A DNA stretch of 64,000 nt from Cellulophaga sp. L1A9 (GCF_009797025.1 NZ_CP047027.1:372001-436000); one strand, 5' to 3'; counted from the stretch's first letter, positions 12,001 to 21,000 are shown. Notes: a model not told the origin generated them from the sequence alone. Made by a program: numbers and translations.

Positions 12001-13705
12001 AACCATTACCGATGGAAATGGAAACTCGCAAGATGTGGTGCTTACCGCAACAGATATTACTAATGGTACTATTGCTGTCGTGATCCCTAATCCTGGTGAT
12101 AATGGAACAATTACAGTAACGGCAACTATCACAGATGTTGCCGGTAATGTAGGCCCAGATAGTATTTCAGATATTGCAACATTTGATACAACAGACCCTA
12201 CAGCACCAACTGTCGTTATTACGGAAGATACCAATAACGACGGATTAATTTCTGAAGATGAATTAGTGGGTGATATTGATGCACGTATCACACTTCCTGC
12301 AGATGCTGTCGCAGGAGATACCGTTACCATCTCTGATGGAAATGGAAACACACAAGATGTAGTACTTTCTACTACAGATATTGCTACTGGATTTATTGAT
12401 GTAATTATCCCTAATCCAGGTGATGCAGGTACCATTGACCTTACTGCTAACATAACAGATGTTGCAGGAAACGTTGGTCCTAATAGTGTTACGGATACAG
12501 CTACACTTGATCTTTCAGATCCAACAGTAGATAGCTTTAATACCATAGACATTACCCCTATTCTAACAGGTCAAGGAAATGCTAATGAAACCTTGCTTAT
12601 AGAATTGGATACAGATGGGGATAATATTCCTGATGTTATTTATACAGTAACTACAGACGCTAGTGGCAACTGGAGTTTAGACACCGAAACAGCCGTACCA
12701 GATTCTGGTAGCTTCCCTACCTTACTAGATGAAGATGTCATTGCTATTACAGCTACCGATCCTTCAGGAAATTCAGGTATAGGTAGCGTAACTATTTCTG
12801 TAGATACAGATGGTGATGGCCTTAATGACAATGAAGAGACAGCTTTAGGAACAGACCCTAACAATCCTGATACCGATGGAGATGGTATTTCTGATGGTCA
12901 AGAAGTGAATACAGATACTACAAACCCATTGGATGATTGTAGTTCTGTAAACGGAAGTCCTTTAGGAGATAGCGATTGTGATAACGACGGATTAACAACA
13001 GATCAAGAGGTAGCTGCAGGAACAGATCCTGACAATCCTGATTCTGACAATGATGGATTATCAGACGGTGAAGAAATTGCTTTAGGAACAGATCCTAATA
13101 ATTCTGATTCCGATGGGGATGGCATCATAGACGGACAAGAAGTAGTAGACAATACCAATCCTTTAGATGATTGTGATCATAATGGTGGAAAAGCCTTACC
13201 TGATAGCGATTGTGATGCAGACGGATTGACGACTGCACAAGAAGATGCTATTGGTTCTGATCCTAATAATGCAGATACCGATGGGGATACCATCCCAGAT
13301 GGTCAAGAAATAACAGACGGTACCGATCCTTTAGATCCTTGTGATGCTATTGGTGGTGTCCCTACCCTAGCAGCTGGTTGTAATGAAGAAGTGGTAAGTT
13401 CAGGAATAGCCGTTGCTAATGAAATTCTAACTCCTGATAATGATGGCGTAAATGATTTCTTTAGGATTGAAAACATTGAGTCTTTCCCGAACAACACAGT
13501 ACAGATTTATAACCGTTGGGGAGTGGTAGTCTATGAAATGGCTGGATATGATAATCAATCTAACGTATTTAGAGGCGCTTCTAATGGTAGAGTAACCATT
13601 AGTACAGATTCTGAGCTACCTGTAGGTGTTTACTTCTATATAATCAAATACGTAAATGAAGGGAATCATCTAAATAAAGCCGGATATTTATACATTAACC
13701 GATAA
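2..13705 (+). CDS. Giant T9SS-secreted adhesin, 5' end missing (cassette 1)
   Basis: The frame is open from base 2 with no start that fits the family. The first possible start is a TTG at base 62, inside the N-terminal domain, so the gene begins before the window; 4567 residues are visible. Order seen: remainder of an IgGFc-binding-like domain (to about base 1030, with the family signature DQPVPIDIIGREYVFIRG); a DUF11 domain (about 1045-1400); thrombospondin type 3 (TSP3) D.D.DG..D stretches with interspersed globular segments (about 1420-8360); eight 62-aa TSP3 units (3872-5359); two Ig-like domains (about 8700-9280); ten 108-aa Ig-like units (9287-12526); more TSP3; and a T9SS type B sorting domain (about 13420-13702) containing NDFFRIENIESFPNN. 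It is inferred to be a cell-surface, calcium-stabilised adhesin exported by T9SS. A PorP/SprF gene follows 23 bp downstream, as sprF follows sprB in Flavobacterium johnsoniae. Ligand unknown. Confidence 0.93.
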   Translation, partial: GTGLTDDTITITLNKGESYVLEVEGNNGDANRYGWLGADISSDKDIAISVGHILLGVLPNVNIQDGGTDQPVPIDIIGREYVFIRGGGTDALEFPIIIGTASGTDIFINGATTPIATINDGEYFLVPGSNYSGSTAGNNMTVTTSKNVYAYQCLAGSNSGATIGMNFIAPVNCLLPDNVNNISTIEDLAGKTISGGLTILASNSTPDANIVVTSNGVPVTLPAPIPATGLPWKSFYIPNLTGNIYVQSSGAIAVGVVGFSGALGTGGYFSGFDTIPVVDYSISGSGCLGTTITLTEIFDTYQWFNDGVAIPGATSGSYTPTEIGEHYVNVSKSGCDYNSNVIQVFYCDPDIYINKTSDKTTISEGETVTFTITVESLGLDDLTNLVITDALPTGLTLSSATPSKGTWTAPNWNVGTMVKGEKQSLIIVATADDINEAIASRSITNTISNAQDQTDSDSSVDDSTEVITIENLDDDNDGVPDTSDICEGFDDGIDTDLDGIPDGCDSDDDNDGILDIDEFNKDCGLVPTNDIHFTDSSNNLITLNSNDGDLVAYIKDFDNDITAVATTTIGSGTFPAGNPNYTDGSVQVDMQTRNSNANITGTTTEIVFSELILSTEFNVRSLARNASGSYDESQNIKFYNNSVQIEFPADIYATSGTIGTGASYDPVSGEAVAAIIGGTAQEANFRFNIDKGINRIVITQAATANADNIGWRVNTLCSLYTDTDNDGIYDHLDSDSDNDGCPDALEGDASYNYSDLDGSLRLTATIDAAGIPGGTSQGAGTATDNLQQADECSECDSNHPLFQDIDGDTIGDACDDDDDNDGIADALECTPANGVILTGDDSLLLTGEYDNGDGVNQQFTITSTEYNILDKTGPADNGLQVRWNQGTDPTVEMILSVEQPMNALQQAIRVSSYEMNSDVGAIQNADKTITITWPGGGTAVLSDPLGETDLGNGAVITSGTPFQVAPDAAGLSRTVTDSRWSLLIDTSTGITFPMDIGYYADGNINSSANHVNEGFAFRSVLACDVDNDGVPNILDLDSDNDGIYDVVESGGTDADTNGIADGSISTAGIPSSAGTGTVPTETTTGTPDYLNLDSDADGCSDANEAYTDSTADNGDGAEYNDADSAIVTDGSGTILANGLVASATYTTGAVSAVTTEDLDLDGDGLVGICDLDTDGDGDPDTTDTDPLDPCVYSTNQVAANAEASWNALDCDGDGETNGFEVTNNTNPSDPCEVTVPTVRTSTDENYAVWAAEDCDGDNLDNGTEATNGTDPFNTDTDGDGVQDDIDTDALNPCDPVQAPGYIGYDVTNTIWAAADCDGDGVTNGTEVTNGTDPYSTDTDGDGVPDNTDTNALDPCDPVQAAGYAGYDATNAIWIAADCDGDNVLNGTEVTNNTDPYNTDTDGDGVQDDIDTNPLDPCDPVQAPGYAGYDATNAIWAAADCDGDGVTNDTEVTNNTDPYSTDTDGDGVPDNTDTNALDPCDPVQVAGYASYDATNTIWAAADCDGDNVTNGTEATNNTDPYNTDTDGDGVQDDIDTNPLDPCDPVQAPGYAGYDATNAIWAAADCDGDGVTNDTEVINNTDPYSNDTDGDGVPDDTDTNALDPCDPVQAAGYTGYDATNPIWAAADCDGDNVTNGTEATNNTDPYNTDTDGDGVPDDIDTNALDPCDPIQAPGYAGYDATNAIWAAADCDGDGVTNGTEVTNNTDPYSNDTDGDGVPDNTDTDALNPCDPVQAPGYTGYDATNAMWAAADCDGDGIINGTEVTNGTDPYNSDTDGDGIDDGQEASDNTNPLNDCESIGGNPLPTSDCDGDGVQNSLDACEGFDDAINADGDALPDACDEDDDNDGIPDTVEGTGDFDGDGVPDSLDLDSDNDGIPDLVETGNGALDTNGNGYIDSSESGVGINGIPDTTEDGGIDGAGVSTVPVNSDGTAGPDYLDIDSDNDGIQDLVEAQTDAGLVQLSGNDADNDGIDDAFDVDFDLNNSLTTSPEDTDSDGRPDYLDLDSDNDGIIDNIEWQSTSGHLFPSADSDGNGLADNYEVAPAGSGESINAPTNTDGTDSPDFRDTDSDNDGLDDTIEVYDYNDDLAADVTPSGTDADNDGLDDAFDLSIVAPNGLEDPNGATNNNQDVTTFLNTQDPFTSEVDFRDNIVHLNPIDTDGDNVDNSIDIDNDNDGILDYVESLGFQPTDTQGDACGIPAGSFIGGTYIPATGSGAGTLNAEYRFSTVVTSSLGVLDAIVQITAIDNATLTSIDAFPVGSSNDAWQPTFNVGDVSSIAGEEGSISFNIRLVASGTDFQVNLIRFGGVIYDIDGANTKESVTLTRPGLYAVDSNSLLTVSENQATGTATFEGPDETWPGVDFGPKLAAYFNYYETTNLNLTFTGELQTGFATQDYLGSILFQTCDINGLFTPTNTTTANSLDGTASGGGSSPKYTIYQGIDSDNDGIEDHLDIDSDNDGIPDNVEAQLTTSYTPRGIDDTDGDGLGDAYEGTGNEGIMVIDTDLDGIPDYLDLDSDNDTLTDRREAGFVAATNNLDSDGDGLLNGYDDVDTPGTLFDTNDDQDNGAIDLPNIAKTTTPEVDYREVGIDDNDLDGIADSIDLDDDNDGILDTLETSGTDPSADDDADGILNYQDLDLGPDANGDTIVDSFDTDGDGVPNHFDLDADNDGIYDAVESGSGKAFTTGVLNGAVGTDGIVNTVQASGQQNSGTVNYTVFDSETTPDGIADFLELDADGDGCNDVIEAGYTDDNADGFLGDAPTLVDTNGIVTGTTVTDGYTTPNNADSASNTAFDFQQPGVIPTIATAAEQPQDVLTNGSSPEVFSVTANGTELIYQWQVDDQSGSGFIDIDEANATDIYTGSTTATLTLTGITITENGYAYRAIITETSFVCSPLTSAAAVLTVDVTPPVDPTVQDQITNDTTPIITGTAEADSTLEVVVGGATYTIITDSSGNWSIDTETATPESGTFTPNVNGANEVVVTSTDAAGNSSVDATTLELTIDTTDPEIPTVESQITNDTTPVLEGTAEANSTVTVTVGGGTFTTTADASGDWSIDTETEAPTSGTFAPDVNGTNEILVTSTDEAGNSATDITNLELTIDTTAPTAPTVEIVEDTNNDGLISEDELIGAINAVVTLPADAAIGDTVTITDGNGNSQNVVLTATAITNGTIAIVIANPGDGGTIVLTANITDVAGNVGPNSATDTAVLDLTDPTAPTIVISEDSNDDELISEDELVGDIDARVTLPADALAGDKVTVTDGNGNSQEVILTATDITTGFVDVIIANPGDTGTIVVTATLTDVAGNVGPDSATDTAVLDITDPTAPTIEIIEDTNNDGLISEDELTGAIDARVTLPADAVAGDKVTITDGNGNSQEVVLTATDITNGTIAIVIVNPGDNGTIVVTAKITDIAGNESVDSATDTAVLDLTDPSAPTIEITEDTNDDELINEDELVGDIDARVTLPADAVAGDTVTVTDGNGNSQDLILTATDITNGFIDVIIANPGDKGTIVVTANLTDVAGNVGPTSATDTAVLDTTDPGAPTVIISEDVNDDGFINEDELSADINAVISLPSNVVGGDTVTITDGNGNSQNIILTATEASNGFIIVSIINPGDGGTIVVTANLTDAAGNVGPDSTSDFATIDLTDPTAPTIVISEDSNDDELINEDELIGDIDARVTLPADALEGDTVTVTYGNGNSQDVVLTATDITNGFIDVVIINPGDTGTIVVTANLTDVAGNVGPNSATDTATLDTTAPTAPTVVITEDINNDGLINEDELVGDIDAVVTLPADAVAGDTVTITDGNGGSQDVVLTTTDIANGAIAVVIPNPGDNGTIIVTANITDVAGNVGPNSVTDTATLDTTDPTAPTVVITEDTNNDELINQDELIGDIDARVTLPADALEGDTVTITDGNGNSQDVVLTATDITNGFIDVIINNPGDTGTLVVTANLTDVAGNVGPNSVTDTAVLDITDPTAPSVVITEDTNNDGLISEDELVGDINALITLPADAVAGDTVTITDGNGNSQDVVLTATDITNGTIAVVIPNPGDNGTITVTATITDVAGNVGPDSISDIATFDTTDPTAPTVVITEDTNNDGLISEDELVGDIDARITLPADAVAGDTVTISDGNGNTQDVVLSTTDIATGFIDVIIPNPGDAGTIDLTANITDVAGNVGPNSVTDTATLDLSDPTVDSFNTIDITPILTGQGNANETLLIELDTDGDNIPDVIYTVTTDASGNWSLDTETAVPDSGSFPTLLDEDVIAITATDPSGNSGIGSVTISVDTDGDGLNDNEETALGTDPNNPDTDGDGISDGQEVNTDTTNPLDDCSSVNGSPLGDSDCDNDGLTTDQEVAAGTDPDNPDSDNDGLSDGEEIALGTDPNNSDSDGDGIIDGQEVVDNTNPLDDCDHNGGKALPDSDCDADGLTTAQEDAIGSDPNNADTDGDTIPDGQEITDGTDPLDPCDAIGGVPTLAAGCNEEVVSSGIAVANEILTPDNDGVNDFFRIENIESFPNNTVQIYNRWGVVVYEMAGYDNQSNVFRGASNGRVTISTDSELPVGVYFYIIKYVNEGNHLNKAGYLYINR
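3872..5359 (+). repeat. Eight tandem 186-bp (62-aa) TSP3 units
   Basis: Units start at 3872, 4058, 4244, 4430, 4616, 4802, 4988 and 5174, exactly 186 bp apart. Each encodes (D/N)PCDP(V/I)Q, then GY..YD.TN..W.AADCDGD, then a TDTDGDGV type calcium-binding loop. Units alternate between two types: odd units mostly read QAPGY, DGDGV and PDNT, even units mostly A(A)GY, DGDNV and QDDI. The real period is therefore closer to 372 bp. Confidence 0.95.
9287..12526 (+). repeat. Ten tandem 324-bp (108-aa) Ig-like units with EF-hand-like loops
   Basis: Unit starts are 324 bp apart: 9287, 9611, 9935, 10259, 10583, 10907, 11231, 11555, 11879 and 12203. Each unit runs APTVVITEDTNNDGLISEDE, a LPADA..GDTVTITDGNGNSQ segment and a TDVAGNVGP segment ending at the next TDPTAPT. 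This resembles the Ig-like stalk repeats of large biofilm adhesins of the Bap/RTX type. The D.N.DG.I...E stretch matches the 12-residue EF-hand loop pattern. Confidence 0.95.
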
Positions 13706-13728
13706 GCATTAACCATTAAGTATAAAAC

Positions 13729-14661
13729 ATGAAAAAATATTTGATCATAGCACTCTTTGTCTTTGCAGGGACCACAACTCTCTCTGCACAACAAGATGCG
13801 CAATACACGCAGTACATGTACAATACCATTTCGGTGAATCCTGCCTATGCAGGTTCCCGAGGGGTGCTGAGTATTGCTGCCTTACACCGCTCACAATGGG
13901 TAGGATTAGATGGGGCGCCAACCACTCAAACCTTAAATCTGCATACTCCGGTGTCTAGAAGGGTGGGTTTAGGACTTTCTATTGTAAATGATGAAATAGG
14001 AAATGGTACCAATCAAGATACGTATTTTGATGCCGCATTTTCCTATACCATCCCTACTTCTGAAGAAGGTAAACTCTCATTTGGATTAAAAGCAGGAGGA
14101 CATTTCTTAAACATCGATTTCTCTAAACTTAGAAATTATGGCGCAGAAAGTAACTTGCCTAATGTGGATAATAAATTCTCTCCTAATTTTGGAGCAGGGG
14201 TTTACTACCATACCAATAACTTTTACTCCGGACTATCTGTTCCTAACTTTTTACAGACAGAACATTTTGATAGTGCAGGAACCAATAGCTCCTCTTTCTT
14301 GGCAGAAGAACGGTTAAATATTTACTTTATAACAGGTTATGTTTTTGATTTGAATCCTAATTTAAAATTCAAACCTGCAGCATTGGTAAAAGCTGTAAAA
14401 GGGGCGCCTTTACAAATAGATGTCTCGGCTAACTTCCTTATTAATGATAAATTTTCTGTAGGAGCTGCATACCGTTGGGATGCAGCAGTAAGCTTATTGG
14501 CAGGGTTCCAAATCTCAGAACAATTAATGCTTGGACTTGCTTACGATAAAGAAACAACAGACCTAGGAGCTACCCGTTTTAATGATGGGTCTTTTGAAAT
14601 CTTTCTTCGCTATGAATTCTTAACACGATACAAAAAGGTAATAACACCAAGATTCTTTTAA
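13729..14661 (+). CDS. PorP/SprF-family T9SS outer-membrane protein, copy A
   Basis: 310 aa with a signal peptide (about residues 1-21, ending LSAQ), then the family hallmark QYTQYMYNTISVNPAYAG and SQWVGLDGAPTTQTLN, followed by alternating beta strands to a C-terminal aromatic residue. This fits an outer-membrane beta-barrel of the PorP/SprF family. In F. johnsoniae SprF is needed for secretion or anchoring of the adjacent type B substrate SprB; the same partner role for the upstream adhesin is inferred from adjacency (23 bp gap, probably one transcript). The mature part differs from copy C at only three residues and from copy B at eight, while its signal peptide is identical to copy B. Confidence 0.93.
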   Translation: MKKYLIIALFVFAGTTTLSAQQDAQYTQYMYNTISVNPAYAGSRGVLSIAALHRSQWVGLDGAPTTQTLNLHTPVSRRVGLGLSIVNDEIGNGTNQDTYFDAAFSYTIPTSEEGKLSFGLKAGGHFLNIDFSKLRNYGAESNLPNVDNKFSPNFGAGVYYHTNNFYSGLSVPNFLQTEHFDSAGTNSSSFLAEERLNIYFITGYVFDLNPNLKFKPAALVKAVKGAPLQIDVSANFLINDKFSVGAAYRWDAAVSLLAGFQISEQLMLGLAYDKETTDLGATRFNDGSFEIFLRYEFLTRYKKVITPRFF

Positions 14662-14782
14662 AATAGTTTCTTTGTAATAATTTAACATCTGATGATCACA
14701 TCTAGATCCACTACTGCTATAAAATTAAAATTTTACTAGGTTTTTTTTGCCTATAAGTCTTGCTCATACCACCAAATTAATT

Positions 14783-14838
14783 ACCGTTCACCGACACCTT
14801 GTTACAATTAACCACACCTTTAGGGGTGTTCGACAACA
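14783..14838 (+). promoter_or_regulatory. Three phased 21-bp LytTR-like sites
   Basis: Cores GTTCACCGACA (14786), ATTAACCACAC (14807) and GTTCGACAACA (14828) begin exactly 21 bp apart. ACCGTTCAC at 14783 matches eight of nine positions of the LytTR half-site pattern [TA][AC][CA]GTTN[AG][TG]. Similar pairs occur upstream of two other surface-protein genes here. Function is inferred. Confidence 0.35.
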
Positions 14839-14992
14839 AAAAATACGAATAACTTTCTCAAATACTTTACTTTGTTAAAAGTATTAATAAATAAAATAGA
14901 CTACAGTAATAAGACTATTTATTTTGCAATTTGTAAGTTTTAACTTATTTATTTACTTTTAATCGTACATAAATAACATTTCATCGAAAAAT

Positions 14993-15000
14993 TATTTTTG
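14993..15000 (+). promoter_or_regulatory. Possible Bacteroidetes -7 promoter box for the cassette 2 adhesin
   Basis: TATTTTTG fits the Flavobacterium -7 consensus TAnnTTTG and lies 88 bp before the start codon at 15089. No clear -33 TTG is present at the usual spacing, and AT-rich sequence gives chance matches, so this is tentative. Confidence 0.3.
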
Positions 15001-15088
15001 AGTCCAGTTATAAATTGTAATGATTTTTTTCTTCTTAATGTTAATAAAATATTGATAAAAAAAATTACTGACCATACCCTTTAAAACT

Positions 15089-18000
15089 ATGAAAACCCAA
15101 AACCAATTATTTAAAAAGAAACTATATAGTATGGTACTATTAGTATTTGCTTTTTCTAGCTCTTATGCGCAATTAAGTAATACACATTATATACCACCCA
15201 TGTATTGTCCGGAATACAATGCTAATAATTGGGGGAATGAAGAACTTCATTTATCAACACCTTCCTCTACTGCTTTTACAGTTTTTGTTGAAGACGGAGC
15301 TGGAAATCCTGTTGGGGCGGGTAATAACGGAACTCTTGGAGCTTATGATATTGTTAATGGAGCTCCATACGTCTTAAGCTTAGGTACTGCTCCTAGTGGG
15401 TACGCTTCAGCCCTCACCGCAAACCTAGGTGACGTTATTGATGGCAATGGCTCAGGACTAAAATTGACTGCAAGTGAAAATTTCTATGTTAATTTTAAGG
15501 TTAATGGAGGTTCACAAGCAGCTAGTTTAACTTCAAAAGGTACATCCGCTTTGGGTACCCATTTTAAATGGGCAGGACCACCAAACCGAACAACATATGC
15601 TGCCGGTGGATATTCTGTTTTGAGTATAATGGCCACACAAGATGGCACCGTTATAGATGTTACGGATTATGATACAGATCTTCTTATTCAACGTAATACA
15701 GATGCCAGCGCAATTACAGATGATGCTCTAAATTTCACCTTAAATGCAGGAGAATCCTATATTTTAGCAGTAAGAGCAAATACAGGTACTGCCAATAGAA
15801 CCGGATTTATTGGTGCTGATATTACATCAACTTCGCCAATCGCTGTAACAACAGGTGGAACATTATTTGCGATAGCAAACACGGGCGGTAGAGATTTAGG
15901 AATTGATCAACTTGTACCAATTGAATTATTAGGTACAGAATATGTTGTCATTCAAGGTAATGGCGGTTCTTCTGAACGTGTTATCTTAACAGGTACAGCT
16001 AATGGCACATCGGTTAATGTTAATGGTGCTTTTTATGGTACCGTAGAAAATGGTACATTTTTAGAAATTAATGGTAGTGAGTTTTCAGCAAACGAAAACA
16101 TGTTAATTGAAACTACAGGTGCCGTTTATGTACATCACGCTATAATAGGTGTTAATGGATCTGCTAATACAGATGGACTAAATTTTATTCCCCCATTATC
16201 GTGTTTTAATGATATTGAACTTAATGAACTTTCAAGTCCAAGGGTAATTGCAGGAACCTCATATACAGCTTCAAGCTTAATGGTTACCACTATTGCAGGT
16301 TCTACACTACTTGTTAATGGAACTGCCACAACTGAAACAGAAAAAGCTGTACCTAACAGTACTACATGGGTTACTTATAAAATACCTATTGATAATGATG
16401 GCAACTATTCCGTTAGTAGTAATAATCCAATTGCAGTTAGTTTATTTGGAGGCTCAGGTAATGCCGGATTCGGTGGTTATTTCTCTAGTTTTGGTAGTGC
16501 CCCTTATTTAGAGGCAAATCAATATTTAAATTACTGTTATGATGAACTTTCTGTGATAAGCTCAGTACCACCATCAGGGATAACTTGGTATAAAGATGGC
16601 GTAGCTATTCCTGGTGAAACAGGAAATACTTTTATTCCTACACAATCAGGAACGTATTCTGCACTAATAGATGTGGCTTTTTGTCAATCATTCACAAGTC
16701 AATTTACTTATGTTTTTGATGATGATGATCTAGATGGATTGCCTAATGATTGCGATCCAAATGATGATAATATAGATACAGATGGAGATGGGATTCCAGA
16801 TGGTGCAGATGCCGATGTTGATGGTGACGGAACTTTAGATAACGGACCTGACTGTGATGGCGATGGTATCAATGATTTATTTGATTCAACACCATGTCCT
16901 GGTGATGTGGCAGATCCTGCAACAGATAGTGATGGCGATGGAATCACAGATGAAAATGACTTAATAGATAATACTGTTGATACAGATGGTGATGGTTTAC
17001 CAGATGCTATTGACCCAGATAATAATAATCCAGATACCGATGGTGATGGTGTTCCAGATGGTGTGGATATAGATCCTGATGGAGATGGTATCGCCAATAA
17101 CGGAACGGATTCCGATGGTGATGGAATAAACGATTTCTCCGATATTGATAATAATCCAGGTGCTCCCGATTCTGACGGAGATGGTATTATAGACTCGGAA
17201 GATACAATAGATAATACCGCGGATGCCGATGGAGATGGTTTACCTGATCATTTAGATCCTGATGATGGCAATTGTGATACTGATGGTGACGGCATTGTTG
17301 ATGGTGCTGATATTGACGTTAACGGAGATGGAACAAATGATAACGGAGCCGATACTGATGGTGATGGGGTGAACAATCAGTTTGATTCTGATGTTGACGG
17401 TAACGGAACCATTGATAATGGCCCCGATGCAGATGATAATGGTCTTAATGATGACAAGCAACCATTAGATACTGATGGTGATGGAATTCCAGATGGCTGT
17501 GATACGGACCCTTCAAACCCTTGTTCTCCTTCAGCGGACAGTCTTTATGTTCCTGTAGATACCGCTGATTGTGATAATGACGGATTAACCTATGCAGAAG
17601 AAATAACTGCAGGTACAGATCCTGACTTGGCTGATACAGATGGTGATGGCATAACTGATGGACAAGAAGTATCAGATGGTACAGATCCACTAAATGACTG
17701 CGATTCATTCGGTGGAATTCCCCTTGGAACAAGTGATTGTGATGGTGACGGCGTGCCAAATGCAACAGATGTATGTAATGGATTTGACGATTCTCAAGAT
17801 AATGATAATGATGGTATACCAGATGGCTGTGATCAAGATGATGACAATGACGGCATATTAGATTCTGTTGAATGCTCATTACCAGAAATTGATCAAAACT
17901 TTAATAATTGGTCACTGGGAAGCGGATGGACAGTTTTAGGCGGTGGATCACAAGCACGAAATCAAAACAACGACAGTGATAGTCAAATTTGTTATACAGT

Positions 18001-21000
18001 AAATGATGTCCAATCAATAGCTGCTGCATCTTTCGTGAAGTTTAACTTCTTAGTTAGAACTAATGGTTCAGGAAATGCTATTGTTAATACTGGTGTTGCA
18101 ACGTTGGAATTTCAAATTAATGGTACAACATATACAACTTTTTATAATCCTGGGGATAATTCTAGCACTAATGCCACAGTTAATGCAAGTAACGGTGCGA
18201 TAGCTTCATTAAGTAGTTTTCCAATTTCAACTACTTCAGGGGCGTTAACAGATGTTTCTGTTATCATACCATGGTCAGGTGCTGCAACTATGGATATTTG
18301 TTTTAATTACTCTGCGTTGCAAGATGATTGGGATATTTCTGCAGTACTAATCGTCGATGCTGATAAGTTTGCATGCGATTCTGATGGCGATGAAGTTCCT
18401 GACACTATTGATTTAGATGCTGATAATGATGGTATATATGATGTAATCGAAGCAGGAGGAACCGATACTGATAACAACGGAGAAGCTGATGGAGTCGTAA
18501 GTTCTTCAGGTGTTCCTGATACAGCAGGTTCGGGGATAACCCCTATAGAAACTACGAGTGGTACTCCCGACTATCTCAATTTAGATAGCGATGCGGATGG
18601 ATGTTCAGACGCAAACGAAGCTTATGATGATAGTACTGCCGATAATAGTGATGGCTTTGAATACAGTAATGCAGATAATGCTACTGTCTCAGACGGATCC
18701 GGAATTATTTTGTTGAATGGTTTAGTATCAAGTGCAACATATACCACAGGAAACGTGGCTGCTGTAACTGCAATAGGAATAGATATTGATGGAGATGGCT
18801 TAATAGGAGCTTGTGATTTAGATGACGACGGTGATGGAGATCCAGACACTACAGACCCAGACCCATTAGATCCATGTATATTTAGTACAAATCAAAATAC
18901 AGCGAATGTAGAAACTAGCTGGAACAACCTAGATTGTGATGGAGATGGAGAAACCAACGGAACCGAAATTAGTAATGGAACAGATCCAACTGGTTCTTGT
19001 GATGTTACCGTTCCTTCTGTAAGAACTACCGGTGATGATAATTATGCTATTTGGGCTGCAGCAGATTGTGATGGGGATGGAAATAGTAACGGAACAGACC
19101 CGAATCCTTTTACACCTACGGCTGTAGATGATAACACTTCAGCTGATGTAGGCACTCCAAAATCATATAATGTCGTAAATAATGATGACTTCTTAATAGG
19201 GAGTACAATAACAATTATTCCATCTGGGACTACAGCCCCTACAGAAACACAACAAACTAATGGAATTGGTCCTATTTCTGTTGATAGTGCTAAAGGAGAA
19301 ATAACATATACTGCTGATCCTAGTGAGGATCCTGGTTTTGTATATATTGTTTATGAAATTTGTAATGGAACTATATGTGACACAGCGGTTTTGTCTATAG
19401 CAATTCCAGCATGTTCAGATGTGGATGGAGACAATATATGCGACATCTTTGACTCCGCAATAAATGATCCATGTGAACCTTCTTCAGATCCAGATTGGCA
19501 ACCACAAGGCACAAATGATTGTGATGGTGACGGATTGACAAATGATGAAGAGACTACAGGTGTAGATGACCCTTCAACTCCGGCAAATCCAAATGGAAAT
19601 ACAACTGATCCAAATCTAACAGACACAGATGGTGATGGTATCTCCGACGGGCAGGAAGCATTGGACGGTACAGACCCTAATAATGACTGTGATTCTGTTG
19701 GTGGAACGCCACTTGGAACCAGTGACTGTGATAATGACGGACTTACAGAAGCAGAAGAAGCGACAGCGGGCACAGATCCTAATAATCCAGATTCTGATGG
19801 AGATGGTGTTCTTGACGGAACAGAAGTTAACATTGATAATACACTGCCTCTTGATTTATGTAGTTATATCATCTCAAGTGCAACTGAAGCACCAAGCGCT
19901 GCATGGAATACAGCTGATTGTGATGGCGACGGTATTACTAACGGTCAAGAAATAATTGATGGTACTGATTCGCTTAATCCATGTAGTCCAGCGCGAGCTG
20001 CAGGGTACACAGGATACGATGCTACCAATGCTATTTGGGCAGCAGCAGATTGTGATGCAGATGGTGTAACCAATGGTACAGAAAATACCAACGGTACAGA
20101 TCCATACAATACAGATACTGATGGGGATGGTGTTCCTGACAATACCGATGTTGATCCTCTAGATCCATGTAGTCCAGCGCAAGCTGCAGGGTATACAGGA
20201 TATGATGCTACCAATGCACTTTGGGCAGCGGCAGATTGTGATGCAGATGGTGTAACCAATGGTACAGAAGATACCAACGGTACAGATCCTTACAATACAG
20301 ATACTGATGGGGATGGTGTTCCTGACAATACCGATGTTGATCCTCTAGATCCATGTAGTCCAGCGCAAGCTGCAGGGTACACAGGATATGATGCTACCAA
20401 TGCTATTTGGGCAGCAGCAGATTGTGATGCAGATGGTGTAACCAATGGTACAGAAAATACCAACGGTACAGATCCTTACAATACAGATACCGATGGGGAT
20501 GGTGTTCCTGACAATACCGATGTTGATCCTCTAGATCCATGTAGTCCAGCGCAAGCTGCAGGGTATACAGGATATGATGCTACCAATGCTATTTGGGCAG
20601 CGGCAGATTGTGATGCAGATGGTGTAATCAATGGCACGGAAGATACCAACGGTACAGATCCTTACAATACAGATACTGATGGGGATGGTGTTCCTGACAA
20701 TACCGATGTTGATCCTCTAGATCCATGTAGTCCAGCGCAAGCTGCAGGGTACACAGGATACGATGCTACCAATGCTATTTGGGCAGCGGCAGATTGTGAT
20801 GCAGATGGTGTAACCAATGGTACAGAAGATACCAACGGTACAGATCCTTACAATACAGATACTGATGGGGATGGTGTTCCTGACAATACCGATGTTGATC
20901 CTCTAGATCCATGTAGTCCAGCGCAAGCTGCAGGGTACACAGGATACGATGCTACCAATGCTATTTGGGCAGCAGCAGATTGTGATGCAGATGGTGTAAC

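Larger units (their letters stand above)
14662..15088. other. Intergenic region between cassettes 1 and 2
   Basis: 427 bp, AT-rich, with no credible gene. A run of T at about 14741-14749 follows cassette 1, but I see no good stem before it, so I do not call a terminator. The middle holds a phased set of LytTR-like sites (14783-14838) and the 3' part a possible promoter box (14993-15000); both are listed separately. Confidence 0.7.

Noticed and set aside
10408..12552. A 714-codon open frame on the minus strand
   Set aside because: It lies entirely opposite the 324-bp Ig-like repeats and its own sequence is a periodic Ser/Val/Thr-rich shadow of those repeats, with no start context or family match.
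14741..14760. Terminator after cassette 1
   Set aside because: There is a T-run but I could not find a convincing stem directly before it.
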